Part shown: positions 40,451 to 50,753 of the stretch, in pieces | Position numbering within the stretch: position 1 is the stretch's first letter | Layout of the letters: each line of letters starts with the position of its first letter | NCBI GenBank assembly: GCA_947177395.1 | Contig: CAMWUI010000003.1 | Location: 1-64,000, forward strand | Length of the DNA stretch: 64,000 nucleotides | Direction of reading: 5' to 3' | Source of the DNA: an uncultured Paraprevotella sp. | GTDB lineage: Bacteria > Bacteroidota > Bacteroidia > Bacteroidales > Bacteroidaceae | Made by a program: the position numbers and the translations under genes | Notes under the pieces: generated by a model | Database searches by the model: none | Told to the model about the DNA's origin: nothing | Seen by the model: only the letters and a program-made list of their open reading frames with translations

Positions 40451-40897
40451 ATGGAAGAAACCAATAGAAAGAACGGAGGCATCGACACCCGCCGTGCCGG
40501 AGGGAGACCGAAGCTTGCCAGATATGAACGTCGCAACCATCACCACAAGGTGAGCTACAACGACGAGGAAGAGAATATCATCCAGTATAAGGCGGAACAG
40601 GCTGGCAAGCCTGATGACGTTTATCTGCACGAGGCAGGGCTGGATGCCGTTGTTCAGGCACACATGAGCGACGAGAACATTGAACAACTGAGGGACGTTT
40701 GCGGCATGGCGAACAATACCAACCAGATTGCGCATCAAGCCAATGCTGGAGGGTTCGTTTCCGTACGCTTCAAGGCTGAGCAGCTTATCATCTCTTTGAC
40801 TGAGCTTATACGCAGAATCCTTCGCGGTGGCGACTTGTCAGAGCCTATAAGCGCAACAGACAACCGTATCACCTATTCAAGAAAGGAGCAACTATGA
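40451..40897 (+). CDS. MobC-like plasmid mobilization relaxosome protein
   Basis: 'RAGGRPKLARYERRNHHHKVSYNDEEENIIQYKAEQAGKPDDVYLHEAGL', 'GMANNTNQIAHQANAGG'. Confidence 0.85.
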   Translation: MEETNRKNGGIDTRRAGGRPKLARYERRNHHHKVSYNDEEENIIQYKAEQAGKPDDVYLHEAGLDAVVQAHMSDENIEQLRDVCGMANNTNQIAHQANAGGFVSVRFKAEQLIISLTELIRRILRGGDLSEPISATDNRITYSRKEQL

Positions 40898-42069
40898 TTT
40901 GCAAGATAAAACATGGACAGAACTTCCAGGGATGTCTCGACTACATCACTGGGAAGTACGACAAGGATAAACAAGCCAAGATCATCATGCATAGTGAAGG
41001 TATTCCGCTCTTAGACAACAAGACTGTTGCTCAAATCTTTGAGGCATACGCCACAAAAGGGAACAACAATATCCGCGAACCCGTGGGACACTATGCCTAC
41101 TCTTTCCACAAAAAGGATGGTAGCAGAGTGACAGACGAGCTGATACGTAAGATTGTCCGTGAGCACATGGAACTGATGGGCATCAAGAACACCGAGTTCA
41201 TCATGACACGTCACTATGACACCGACCATGACCACGCCCACATGATGTGCTCTATGGTGGATAGAGACGGTTACGTTATCAGCACAGCCTATGAGAAGGA
41301 GCGCAATGCACGTATCTGCAAGTATCTTACCAAGAAGTACGGATTCTACATCTCTGAGGGCAAGGTGAACGTCAACAGAAACAAGCTCCGAGGCAAGGAG
41401 AAACTGAAATACCAGTTCTACGACAAGGTGATGCGTTGCAAAAAACAATCTGCCGACTGGCAACAGTTCGATAAAGCGCTCCGAGCCGAGGGATTGAAGT
41501 TGCACTTCCATTACAACAATGTCAACGGCAGACTGATGGGCATTGTCTTCACCGATGGGAAATACACTTTCAGCGGAAGGCAACTCGACAATGAGTTGAA
41601 ACTCTCTGCCCTCACAGAGAAGTTTGGAGACTTGAAGCAGATAACTCATTACAATATGTGTGATTGGTATGAGGGTTATAGGAAGCAGCTCCACTACATC
41701 AATGACTGGAAAGCTTGCAAAGTCATAGACAGTGCCTATCCAGAGTTTGACAAAGTGTTCCAGAATGATAAACTACCATCTGGCGGTTATACGTCACCTG
41801 ACGGTCTGCTATCCCACATGCCGATGGATTATCAGACCGATTTCCAAGCGGAGCATGAAAACTCCAAAGATAGTGAGACATCCTTTGTCGGTCTTGAATT
41901 ATTGTGTGACCTGTTGCTCATGCCATACGCCAAACCACTCTCCATCGGTAGTGGAGGTGGCGGCAACAACCGTGGCTGGCGCGATCTTGATGATGAAGAC
42001 AAAGAGAAATACCGATTTCGCTTTAATTTCTCAAAGTTTAATAAACCTCAATTCAAACGTAAACGATAA
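40894..42069 (+). CDS. Relaxase / mobilization nuclease
   Basis: 'FQGCLDYITGKYDKDK', 'GHYAYSFHKKDG', histidine triad 'TRHYDTDHDHAHMM'; ATG overlaps mobC-like stop. Confidence 0.92.
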   Translation: MICKIKHGQNFQGCLDYITGKYDKDKQAKIIMHSEGIPLLDNKTVAQIFEAYATKGNNNIREPVGHYAYSFHKKDGSRVTDELIRKIVREHMELMGIKNTEFIMTRHYDTDHDHAHMMCSMVDRDGYVISTAYEKERNARICKYLTKKYGFYISEGKVNVNRNKLRGKEKLKYQFYDKVMRCKKQSADWQQFDKALRAEGLKLHFHYNNVNGRLMGIVFTDGKYTFSGRQLDNELKLSALTEKFGDLKQITHYNMCDWYEGYRKQLHYINDWKACKVIDSAYPEFDKVFQNDKLPSGGYTSPDGLLSHMPMDYQTDFQAEHENSKDSETSFVGLELLCDLLLMPYAKPLSIGSGGGGNNRGWRDLDDEDKEKYRFRFNFSKFNKPQFKRKR

Positions 42070-42072
42070 GAT

Positions 42073-42978
42073 ATGGCTACAAATAAACAAAAAACTCAGA
42101 AAGCGGCTGACAATGATGCAGCCGCACTTGGCTATCTTCGTAAAAGCGACCTGTCCCACAAGGCTGAGATACAGATGCTCATCACCCTTGCAGAGGCCCA
42201 CGGAATCAAGATGGCCTACAATGAAAAAGACGGCGAAGTGACTGTTGAACGAGTTGAAGGTGAAAGCCAACCCATAAAAGGGTCCACCCAGACGCAACAA
42301 TCTTTTGCCCAGTTGCAGAGAACGTCAAATCAACCGCCTGACCAACCAGACATTGATTACGTCAGGTTGGCTAATGCTTTGAAGGAGCCTATTGAGAAGG
42401 CCCTGCAAAATGCAGTGGAAAGTTCGCCCGTCCATATTCAGGCTATCTTCGACACTTCTGTGCATATGGAAAACAACCAGACTGCTATGACAATTGCTCA
42501 TGAAGAATGGGCCAAGTGGATACAGGATTTTGGCAAAGAAACCATTTCACGTCTTTCCAATGCGCCATCTCCAACCAGCACTCCACATGGTAAGGCAATA
42601 ACCTTTGGAAAAGACACCGTGTATAAAGTGCCAGAGAACGAACTTGATGTGGACCCAAGCCACCTGTCAGGAGAGACAGAAAAGCAACCCGTGAGACGCC
42701 ATCGACTGCACAAACTTTGGAGTCACGTCTGGAGTGATATGGTGACTTCATGGTGGAAGTGCTTCGCCTACACCATTGCCTTATGCTCTCTTGTACTTGC
42801 TGCTGCCTCATGGTACCGACAGTCCCAACTTGAAGCCGTAGTCAAGGAGTACTACATCATCAAGCCAGTCTTGAAGCAAGACCGCAAATACGCCCCCCTC
42901 ATTCACACGATGGACTCCGTCATCCTCAAAGATGGCATCAACGAGGTGTGTGAGAGGGTATATGGCGAGAAACGCTGA
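42073..42978 (+). CDS. Mobilization-module hypothetical protein with one TM segment
   Basis: Follows relaxase by 3 nt; TM 'CFAYTIALCSLVLAAASWY'. Confidence 0.7.
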   Translation: MATNKQKTQKAADNDAAALGYLRKSDLSHKAEIQMLITLAEAHGIKMAYNEKDGEVTVERVEGESQPIKGSTQTQQSFAQLQRTSNQPPDQPDIDYVRLANALKEPIEKALQNAVESSPVHIQAIFDTSVHMENNQTAMTIAHEEWAKWIQDFGKETISRLSNAPSPTSTPHGKAITFGKDTVYKVPENELDVDPSHLSGETEKQPVRRHRLHKLWSHVWSDMVTSWWKCFAYTIALCSLVLAAASWYRQSQLEAVVKEYYIIKPVLKQDRKYAPLIHTMDSVILKDGINEVCERVYGEKR

Positions 42979-42997
42979 ACTACCTCATTCAAAAACT

Positions 42998-43025
42998 AGA
43001 TTGGCAAATCACCAATCTGGTTTTT
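42998..43025 (+). terminator. Terminator of the mobilization operon
   Basis: AGATTGG-CAAATCA-CCAATCT hairpin followed by GGTTTTT. Confidence 0.7.
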
Positions 43026-43125
43026 AATTCTTTGGGGATATGTCTCTTTCCTGCTCAGAATCTCCAAACATTTGCTAGCGAAACTCAATTGATTATCAGT
43101 CTATCATGTATAGTCGCTCGCAAAT

Positions 43126-43266
43126 TCGCTCGTAATCACTCACAAATTTCATAATTTCACGAGCGATATTTCTCTTTGTATTTCAACGACTTACACAAAT
43201 TACTCATTCCGCATCTCTCGGAAAACCGCACATAATCGCTCGGAATTTTCATATTTTTGCGAGCGA
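43126..43266. repeat. Two related inverted repeats with TCGCTCG...CGAGCGA arms
   Basis: TCGCTCGT (43126-43133)/ACGAGCGA (43159-43166) and TCGCTCG (43236-43242)/CGAGCGA (43260-43266). Confidence 0.75.
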
Positions 43267-43293
43267 CCATTGAGAATTGATGCTCTTTGCTAT

Positions 43294-43317
43294 ATTCGTC
43301 AGTTGCAACTGACGAAT
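43294..43317. repeat. Perfect 24-bp palindrome
   Basis: ATTCGTCAGTTGCAACTGACGAAT. Confidence 0.9.
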
Positions 43318-43381
43318 TACAATTGCATCATTGTTTATGTCCTCTCTTTGACCGCTATCAAATGGAAGTTGTTAGTGGGTT

Positions 43382-43407
43382 AATTCGCCAATTGCGATTG
43401 GCGAATT
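43382..43407. repeat. 26-bp inverted repeat, 11-bp arms with 4-nt centre
   Basis: AATTCGCCAAT-TGCG-ATTGGCGAATT. Confidence 0.9.
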
Positions 43408-43468
43408 AGGTTTTTCAAAAGTGGACCACAATATTTTTCGTTGTGATTGCCCCTTTATCGGCCACAAA

Positions 43469-43634
43469 CTACAAAATATCGACCATTTTCTGCTTCAAGT
43501 CATCCTTATCAACCACTTCATCTATTACAGCTTTAGTGTATTGGTCAATATCCGATGCTAAGTGTTGGCAATAATGTCGAACTCTTGGTATTGCTGTAAA
43601 AGTCTCAGCAGTCGGTCTTTTTTTCTTGCGTCAT
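43469..43634 (-). pseudogene. Small ORF 8 nt after jetD, apparently frameshifted in an A7 run
   Basis: ATG at 43634 gives MTQEKKTDC*; the +1 frame gives RPTAETFTAIPRVRHYCQHLASDIDQYTKAVIDEVVDKDDLKQKMVDIL* (TAG at 43469). Confidence 0.45.
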
Positions 43635-43641
43635 ATTCTTA

Positions 43642-44487
43642 TCATCCTTGATTTTTCATTTTATCAATATATCCTTCTTGGTCATATCCATGGTGGTGCT
43701 TGTTGATCATATCTATGAGAGACTGTAAAGAGGGAATATCACACTGAAGTGTATGATATTTGTCATATTGTTCGTTGTAACGAGTTAATGATCCTTTGGC
43801 CAACCGTTGTTCAATATCTGACGGAATAAGATATGTGGACCGGTCATCAAAATGTTTATGGAATTCAGTTAAGAAGATGTGGATTCCAGCCAAATCAAAA
43901 TCACCAAAGTGAACGTATTTGTTTGGAATCGTTAGAAGCCAATTGCGCAAATCAGTTGATTGGGGATAGCGGGATGCAAAAAGTAATTGTTTGTTTCCTA
44001 GCAAAGACTCAAATAATTTTCTTTGCTGACGAATCATACGGAAGTTCTCCATATTCTCTATTCCCACCACAACAATATCCTCAGGAATGACAAAATGTTT
44101 CCAATTGTCGATAAACACAAAACTTCCTTCAGGGGGATTAACGACAAACGGTTCGCCATTAAGCGAACACTCAATAGACTGATAACTATTGATAGGGAAT
44201 CCTGGACATGAGCGAATCATCATAAGCTTAGAATTCCCTGTTTCTGCAGCCATTGAAGCACGAGAATCCGCATCGGTAACATCAAGCATCCGATAATTCT
44301 CATCTTTGTCAATGAGGTATCTTTTCAGTGCCTCAATATCACGGGCACGATATGACTTCCGAGAGCCACGAGTCGTCACCAACAGCAACCCTTCTGCCAG
44401 CAGTTCATCAAGCAACTTGCTGCTTAACTTTGAACTAGCAACCTGCTCGCCAGAAATCAACGCCTGAATGGATGCACTTATTACCAT
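43642..44487 (-). CDS. jetD: Wadjet JetD-like protein (TOPRIM-type nuclease subunit)
   Basis: TOPRIM motifs 'DIVVVGIENMENFRM' and 'YVHFGDFDLAGIHIF'; last of four JetA-D-like genes. Confidence 0.85.
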   Translation of the reverse strand: MVISASIQALISGEQVASSKLSSKLLDELLAEGLLLVTTRGSRKSYRARDIEALKRYLIDKDENYRMLDVTDADSRASMAAETGNSKLMMIRSCPGFPINSYQSIECSLNGEPFVVNPPEGSFVFIDNWKHFVIPEDIVVVGIENMENFRMIRQQRKLFESLLGNKQLLFASRYPQSTDLRNWLLTIPNKYVHFGDFDLAGIHIFLTEFHKHFDDRSTYLIPSDIEQRLAKGSLTRYNEQYDKYHTLQCDIPSLQSLIDMINKHHHGYDQEGYIDKMKNQG

Positions 44488-44489
44488 AA

Positions 44490-47400
44490 TTATTTTGTCC
44501 GTTTCAAAAGTTTGTCCACTCTGGTCTTCACACCATGTTTACTTAGCAGATAGGTGTATTTGTAATCGTACGGATTATAAGATGTGGGTGAACTATTTAT
44601 AAGATATATGTTACGCGAGTTGGCAAACTGCAGAATTCCCTTGATGTTGTTGGGATGCAATCGTCCAATTTCATCCATCATACAATGGATGATGAAGTCG
44701 CCACTCTTGCGGGCAGCCTTCTTCTTGAACACATTGATGAGCATGATGTTAACCATCGCCTTTACCAAGATGTCTGTACCGTCGGAGCCTACGTTGTTGA
44801 TACGCTCCACCCAGCCAGTATCGTTGTCATTCTCCCTCACACGAAACTGCAGACGAAATGCATCGCTCAGCGAGACCGTAGGCCGCGACTGCTCGTCCTG
44901 CAACTGATGAGAGAGGCTCTTCAAGTAGTCCACCACCCGGCGATTCACTTCGTCACGGTTGTTGGAAGAGAAGAGATTCAGTTCGCCAATGGAAAGTGCA
45001 TTCTCTGCAGTGTAGTCGTGAATGGACATGAGCAGCTGCATCAGTCTGTCGGACGATTCGTTGGCCCTAAGCTCAATGCTCTTGATAACTCCTGCGAAGT
45101 TCTTTTCCACGAAATCCCTGTTGATATCCAGTATCACGCTGTCCACATCCGACCTGCGTTTCATCAGCGCCCCAATCTCCGTAGAGATACGTCCTAGGAT
45201 GTCCTTATAGTGCTCACTGGTGCGACGACGGAATTCTTCAATTTTGTTGTTGTCCATGAAGTCCTGCAAATCAACCGCAATCTGCTGGTAGTCGTTATCT
45301 GTTACGGGTATCGTGTTGAAATGGAAGGCATTTTGAGGTTTAAAGTTGCGATTGAAGTTGATAACAGCTCCCTTCAGTTTTTCTATTGTCTCACGTTTCT
45401 GATTGACCGTTCCCCTCAGTTGGCTGATGAGTTGCTGGCAGTCCTGATAGCTCTCAACCATTTTATCATCTGTGAGGAAAGAATCTGGCACAAGATGCTC
45501 ATTCTCTACCATCTGATGGTATTGGCTCAGCCCCTCACGCCTGTGCGTCAAGTCTTTCAGAATCATCTTCTGATGCTCTTCCATCTCCTGTCGTTTCTTT
45601 TCGATACGTGCGCGTTTGTCCTCATATCGCTGACGCATCATTGCCAACTGTTGCTCTATGTCCTTGATGCTCTTCTTGATTCCAGGCTCCTTAGCAAACA
45701 GATTTTTCTCTGCATCACGATACCTAATCACCGTTGGGCGTTCTACCTCTATCTGCTTCAGCAGTTCCTTGAGAGTATCAAGTGCCTTACGATATTGCTC
45801 CAGAAGATTCACGTCAACACCTTTTCCTTTCAGCTCTGCCTTCTGTTGTTGGTCTAATTGAGACTTTTGAGCCGCAAACTCCTTGTTCCGAGCATTTGCT
45901 TCTTTAGCCTGAATTTCCTTGAATAGTCGCAACTCTTCGTCAAAGGCTTTTGACGCTTTGTTGAAAGTTGTGTCAAGCTCCTTTAGTCCCTTCTTATTTT
46001 GGGCCTCTTTCGCCTCACGAGTTTCTTTTTCAGCTTGTACTTTCAGCAGGGCTTCATTGAAAGTTCGTTCTCTGATTACCTTTTCTTGAGCAATCAGCTC
46101 TTGCTCTTCCATCTCCAATTGGTGTTGCTGATTTTGCAGATTTTGTCGCTTCACTGGAATCTGCTCCTCTTCGACCTTTAGCAACGCTGCTTGCTGACGG
46201 AGAGGATTAAGTAGAGAAGCATATTTCTTCCCAAGTTTCGAAATATCTTCTTGAAGGATGATGGGAAGTTGTGTCAGTTCTCGTTTTGTTTGTTGCAGTT
46301 GCTCTTCCAAACGTTTCTTCTCGGTCAGATAGTCATCTGGTGTATGATGAACCGCATCCATGTTATCTAAGTTCAGCTTGACACCAAACAAGCCATCAGA
46401 TGAAGCAATGTTCAATTGAGGTTCCAGTCCTCCTGCATATAGGATTCTTTCTTCATCAACAACTTTACCGATAGTATCTTCCCAGCCTTGCATATTATCT
46501 GTCAGCCACTGATACAACGACCCGTCGAGATGTGACAGCAAGTCTTCAATCTTAGCGATTTGTTCACGATACTGAGTACAGCATGACTCCAAACGTTCCT
46601 GCTCACGCTGAGAAGCCAGTTTCAATTCTGTTTCCTTCATCTCATACTGAGCAGTCAACTGAGTGATCTGACTTCTAACGGCCGTCTGCTGTGCCGCATT
46701 TTCCTTTTCCGTCATCTCCAATAGCCTCAGCTGTTCTTTTGTCTGGTTCATTTCATCGACCTTCGGATGCCACAGGCGCAACTCCTTTACAGCATTGTCG
46801 GCTCTGTTCAGCTCTTTCTGTAACAATTCCAGCCGTTCGTCAGACTCATGACGCCAGGTATTGAAAGCATCCATCACTGCATTTCTGTTTTTGGTGCGCT
46901 CATCTTCCAGTCGCTTGCGTTCCTTCCCAAGCTGTCCCTGCTTCTGATAATAAGACTCCTTCTGTGCATTCTCAAACGCTACGCGGGCATTCTCCAGTTT
47001 TCCTCTGGCAATATTGTACTTCTCTTCTATCGATGCATGGGTTTTCAGCAGGTCATCGACTAGCATCTGTTTGTCTGCAGTCTCACTTTTGATGGCATCC
47101 TCACGGACGGCCAAAGCCAGTTTTTCCTCGATATGCAAAGCCTCGAAATCTTTCCGTGCTTGCGCAATCTCTTTTAGTTTGCTCTTCTTGCCACCCAAAT
47201 CTTGGTTTAGCGTATCTTTCTCCTTGTCATACTCAGAAGTGAGTTCTCTCTCACGACTGCGTTCTTTTTCGAGATCTGTTTTCACTTCAGCCGCTTCAGC
47301 TTCCAAAAGCGGAATCTTCTGCTCGCTTTCTGCCGCAGCATGGTTCAGCATGCGCCACACGTCTAATGATTGCTGGTCGAGTGCCACAATTCGTCTGCCT

Positions 47401-48155
47401 TGTTTAGCAATCTTCAATGCTTGCTGACGTACAGGGTAGTTACCATCACGAGTCTGCCTGAACCAACAGTCTATTTCGTCATATTCTCGTTCAAAGTCGG
47501 TCACCAGTCGCCTGTAGGTCTGCAGGTCGATTGGTAAGTCCTCGTCTGCCATTGATTGTATGATGGTGTTCTTCACGAAGTCAGCATCCAGTTTGGTATT
47601 TAGGAAGACGTTCTGAATGCTTCGTGGAATATTCTGATAGTGGGCACTCTGTACAAGGGCATAGCGAGAGTATTTGTGATCATGGGTATTGCCAAAGATA
47701 ATGTCCTTAAACATCACGCCGGAGTCAATCCTTGCAGACACTGACACGTTTTTATCGATACGTTCACGTATCTTCACCCAGTCACTCAGTACCTGCTTAT
47801 CTTCGCCAATAATCCACTCGCGCTGAAAAGGAGCATCGATAAACCGCCAAGATGCTCGTCCTTGATACCGGCTCACCAGTATGGTATAGGCCTCATTGTC
47901 GTGCATTACCTCATAAAGAATATACGAGTTTGACTGACGGAAATAGAACTCGTCAAACGACTTCTGGGCCTGCTGTATTCCTAAACGATGTTTGTCTGCG
48001 TTGTAGAAGAATAGCAGCGCTCTCAAAACCGAACTTTTACCAACACCCTGAGTACCCGTGAAATGGACATTGCCATCCACGGAAATCTCTGCATAGGGTA
48101 TGTTGGCACTATTAACAAATATGATCTTATTCAGGTATTTCATCTTCGTTGGCAA
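44490..48155 (-). CDS. jetC: Wadjet JetC-like SMC/MukB-type ATPase
   Basis: 1221 aa; Walker A 'HFTGTQGVGKSSVLRALLFFYN', long coiled coil, C-terminal 'GSDGTDILVKAMVNIMLINVF' and 'IHCMMDEIGRLHPNN'. Confidence 0.93.
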   Translation of the reverse strand: MPTKMKYLNKIIFVNSANIPYAEISVDGNVHFTGTQGVGKSSVLRALLFFYNADKHRLGIQQAQKSFDEFYFRQSNSYILYEVMHDNEAYTILVSRYQGRASWRFIDAPFQREWIIGEDKQVLSDWVKIRERIDKNVSVSARIDSGVMFKDIIFGNTHDHKYSRYALVQSAHYQNIPRSIQNVFLNTKLDADFVKNTIIQSMADEDLPIDLQTYRRLVTDFEREYDEIDCWFRQTRDGNYPVRQQALKIAKQGRRIVALDQQSLDVWRMLNHAAAESEQKIPLLEAEAAEVKTDLEKERSRERELTSEYDKEKDTLNQDLGGKKSKLKEIAQARKDFEALHIEEKLALAVREDAIKSETADKQMLVDDLLKTHASIEEKYNIARGKLENARVAFENAQKESYYQKQGQLGKERKRLEDERTKNRNAVMDAFNTWRHESDERLELLQKELNRADNAVKELRLWHPKVDEMNQTKEQLRLLEMTEKENAAQQTAVRSQITQLTAQYEMKETELKLASQREQERLESCCTQYREQIAKIEDLLSHLDGSLYQWLTDNMQGWEDTIGKVVDEERILYAGGLEPQLNIASSDGLFGVKLNLDNMDAVHHTPDDYLTEKKRLEEQLQQTKRELTQLPIILQEDISKLGKKYASLLNPLRQQAALLKVEEEQIPVKRQNLQNQQHQLEMEEQELIAQEKVIRERTFNEALLKVQAEKETREAKEAQNKKGLKELDTTFNKASKAFDEELRLFKEIQAKEANARNKEFAAQKSQLDQQQKAELKGKGVDVNLLEQYRKALDTLKELLKQIEVERPTVIRYRDAEKNLFAKEPGIKKSIKDIEQQLAMMRQRYEDKRARIEKKRQEMEEHQKMILKDLTHRREGLSQYHQMVENEHLVPDSFLTDDKMVESYQDCQQLISQLRGTVNQKRETIEKLKGAVINFNRNFKPQNAFHFNTIPVTDNDYQQIAVDLQDFMDNNKIEEFRRRTSEHYKDILGRISTEIGALMKRRSDVDSVILDINRDFVEKNFAGVIKSIELRANESSDRLMQLLMSIHDYTAENALSIGELNLFSSNNRDEVNRRVVDYLKSLSHQLQDEQSRPTVSLSDAFRLQFRVRENDNDTGWVERINNVGSDGTDILVKAMVNIMLINVFKKKAARKSGDFIIHCMMDEIGRLHPNNIKGILQFANSRNIYLINSSPTSYNPYDYKYTYLLSKHGVKTRVDKLLKRTK

Positions 48156-48684
48156 TTTGAATCATATCCACCAGTTCCTCGGCATAATGGAAAGCAGAGG
48201 TGATCTTGAAGGTTTCGTCCTGTTCGCTGATGCATTCGGCAAATCCCATGCCTTGCATTTCCTGAAGCAGTTTGTTCACAATCTCTAAATAGGAACCTAC
48301 ACCGTATTTTTTATAAAGGTGTCCGGCTTTCTCCTTCAGTTCAATATCCAGGCTGATCTGCTCTATCAGATGGCTCTTACGAAACTGATAGCCAGCCGTA
48401 AACGATTGGTTGTAGGTCTTCAGGAAGTCCAGATAGTCGAGCCATTTTGAAAAACTCTCCAACTTCTGTTCTATGGACTGCTTTCCCTCACCAATACGTG
48501 AGAAATAGAAGTAGCCGTTGCCTGCCTCCAATTGCAGACCTATCTCCTTGAAGAAATCAGTATAATCGTCGAAGTTCTCCTCAATATCCTCATACAGATG
48601 ACGGATTGAGGTGTCAGAACTGTCCACCGAAAGGAATTCTCCACGGCTCAGCCGCTCGTATATTCGTTGAGTATTATTTCGCAT
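48127..48684 (-). CDS. jetB: Wadjet JetB-like (MukE/kleisin-partner) protein
   Basis: About 185 aa winged-helix-like protein overlapping jetA and jetC-like genes. Confidence 0.82.
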   Translation of the reverse strand: MRNNTQRIYERLSRGEFLSVDSSDTSIRHLYEDIEENFDDYTDFFKEIGLQLEAGNGYFYFSRIGEGKQSIEQKLESFSKWLDYLDFLKTYNQSFTAGYQFRKSHLIEQISLDIELKEKAGHLYKKYGVGSYLEIVNKLLQEMQGMGFAECISEQDETFKITSAFHYAEELVDMIQIANEDEIPE

Positions 48685-49873
48685 ATATAATAGGATATTC
48701 AATGTCTTGATAAGTGGCATATTTCCCTGTCATCTTACATTCGTCAGGATGCAGGATGACCAGTTGGCAAAAGAGGGCTGCGTGGTCTTCTATATCACGT
48801 TTAGCCTTATAATCGTATCTTAGAATAAAGTCGAACAGGTTGTAGCTTGATGCAGAAAAAGCATTCCATACTTCATTAGGATCGACATTTTTCAACCGCT
48901 GAACGTGTTCCTGCAAGTCTTCGTCTGTTAGTGGTTCGGCCTCTGTCCTTGCGGATTTTTTCAAACCATTTCGTTCGGCTATCCGTCTCAGGATGCTCAC
49001 TATCTGGTCGTTCTCCCTCAGCATTTCCAAAGAGAGTCGTATTTTGCTGTATTGTCTGGCTTCCATCCATAGTGGATTGCTATTTTCCAACACCTGAACC
49101 AGATTTGTATCAGTCTTGATGAGTAACTGGTCTTGCAGATATTTTAGTTTGCGTATCTTCTTATAAAGCAGGTTCTGCTGTTCAATCTGGTTGATATAGA
49201 CGATAATCTGTCTGTCTATTTCCATCAGCGCATGGTATGCCTCCACAAAGTCATGCTTCACATCGCTGCATGTCTTAGCCATGTGCGGGTCGTTGGCCAT
49301 CAGGAAGAAGGCGTGTTCCGTATCCATTAGTTTCTCGCATTCGCGTATCATCGAGCGGATGTTATGGCTCTTCTCATCTAAGTTCTGCAGCTTCTTTTTC
49401 TTGATAATATAGTTGGGCTCTTGCTTATACGCATTATCCATATTGCGCTTCAAGTCAACCACATTCTTCAGCGTTCTGAACCCCGTCTTTTTTAGCAGTT
49501 GCCGCACGCTATCCTGATAGCCAGCCTTACGGTTGATATTCGTCTCTTGCAGAAAATAGCCGATGTGTTCTTTCAACGTGTTGATGCACTCCTGAACACT
49601 TAGCACACTGATTTCCTCGTTCACATTCAGTACTTCCTCGAAGAAATTGAGGTAGTCGCTTTCGATCTCTACCGTATTGCCCGTTTCCACCAGTACGCCA
49701 TAATCCAGCAATTTCTTTAGTCGTGCTTCATTTCCTCCCACCAGTTCCAAAGCCAACCCTTGAGGAAACTTCATTAGTTTCCGTTTCTCAAACATCTCGC
49801 TCAGCAATCCTTGTTCACGCGAGAGTGTCTTTGTCAGCTCTTCAATGGTTCTAAAATGTGAAAGAATCTCCAT
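48674..49873 (-). CDS. jetA: Wadjet JetA-like (kleisin/MukF-like) protein
   Basis: 399 aa helical protein immediately upstream of jetB/jetC in the operon order of Wadjet. Confidence 0.82.
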   Translation of the reverse strand: MEILSHFRTIEELTKTLSREQGLLSEMFEKRKLMKFPQGLALELVGGNEARLKKLLDYGVLVETGNTVEIESDYLNFFEEVLNVNEEISVLSVQECINTLKEHIGYFLQETNINRKAGYQDSVRQLLKKTGFRTLKNVVDLKRNMDNAYKQEPNYIIKKKKLQNLDEKSHNIRSMIRECEKLMDTEHAFFLMANDPHMAKTCSDVKHDFVEAYHALMEIDRQIIVYINQIEQQNLLYKKIRKLKYLQDQLLIKTDTNLVQVLENSNPLWMEARQYSKIRLSLEMLRENDQIVSILRRIAERNGLKKSARTEAEPLTDEDLQEHVQRLKNVDPNEVWNAFSASSYNLFDFILRYDYKAKRDIEDHAALFCQLVILHPDECKMTGKYATYQDIEYPIIYAK

Positions 49874-49887
49874 AAAAACGTTTAACT

Positions 49888-50751
49888 CTAATATTTCTGT
49901 TTACTTGGTATCACCCCACGCACACCACCTTTAGGATTGGGGACATCACCCTTATACCTAGGAATAACATGCATGTGGCAATGAAAGACCGACTGGCCAG
50001 CGGCTTCACCCACGTTAATACCAACATTATATCCATCGGGATGGAAACGCTCATCAATTTTCTGCTTCACATATTGCAGCACGACGTTCATGGCCTCGCG
50101 CTCATGGTTCGTCAGATCAAAGTAGGAGGCGACGTGCCTCTTGGGGATGATAAGCGCATGACCGGGCGAGACGGGATAGCCATCGTAGAAGGCCACGCAG
50201 GTAGCCGTCTCGCAGATGATTTCCACTCGGCGGGACAGGCGGCAGAAAGAACACTTCTCGCCTTCCACGCGCGGCAGCTTGTTGAAATGGTTGTATTGAT
50301 AGAGTTCGTAGCTTTTGTTGGCGACAAGACTCTTGTACGGCAACTTTACATTACATTGGTATGTATATTGCTTGTGGATGGCATGGAGTCGGAAGCCCTC
50401 TTCTGTCAAGTCACGACGCACGGCAAAGTAGGCCGTCCCCTTGGGGGAAAGCAGGTTGGCGACATTCATCAGCACCTCGGCTTGGGCGTATGGTTCCAAG
50501 ACGTTCAGCACATAGTTGCAGAAGATGGTGTCGAACTTGCCCTCGGGAAAGTCGGGGCGATAATAATAGTCGTAGCCCGTGATGTCGTATCCCTGTTTCT
50601 TCAGTTCGTCCGTATCGAAACCATAGCCACAACCGAAATCGAGAATCTTGCCCCTGAGCAGATTGTGTTGCATGAGGTATCGCGTCGGCACGGAGAAATC
50701 CGTGCGCTTGATGGCCGTTAGGTAGGGATGGTTTATCTTCTCTGGTTCCAT
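49888..50751 (-). CDS. Class I SAM methyltransferase fused to HIT-family domain
   Basis: MTase 'ILDFGCGYGFDTDELKKQGYDITGYDYYYRPDFPEGKFDTIFCNYVLNVL'; HIT 'HALIIPKRH...QSVFHCHMHVIPRY'; CSFC pair between the domains. Start moved to MEPEKINHP. Confidence 0.9.
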   Translation of the reverse strand: MEPEKINHPYLTAIKRTDFSVPTRYLMQHNLLRGKILDFGCGYGFDTDELKKQGYDITGYDYYYRPDFPEGKFDTIFCNYVLNVLEPYAQAEVLMNVANLLSPKGTAYFAVRRDLTEEGFRLHAIHKQYTYQCNVKLPYKSLVANKSYELYQYNHFNKLPRVEGEKCSFCRLSRRVEIICETATCVAFYDGYPVSPGHALIIPKRHVASYFDLTNHEREAMNVVLQYVKQKIDERFHPDGYNVGINVGEAAGQSVFHCHMHVIPRYKGDVPNPKGGVRGVIPSKQKY

Positions 50752-50753
50752 AG

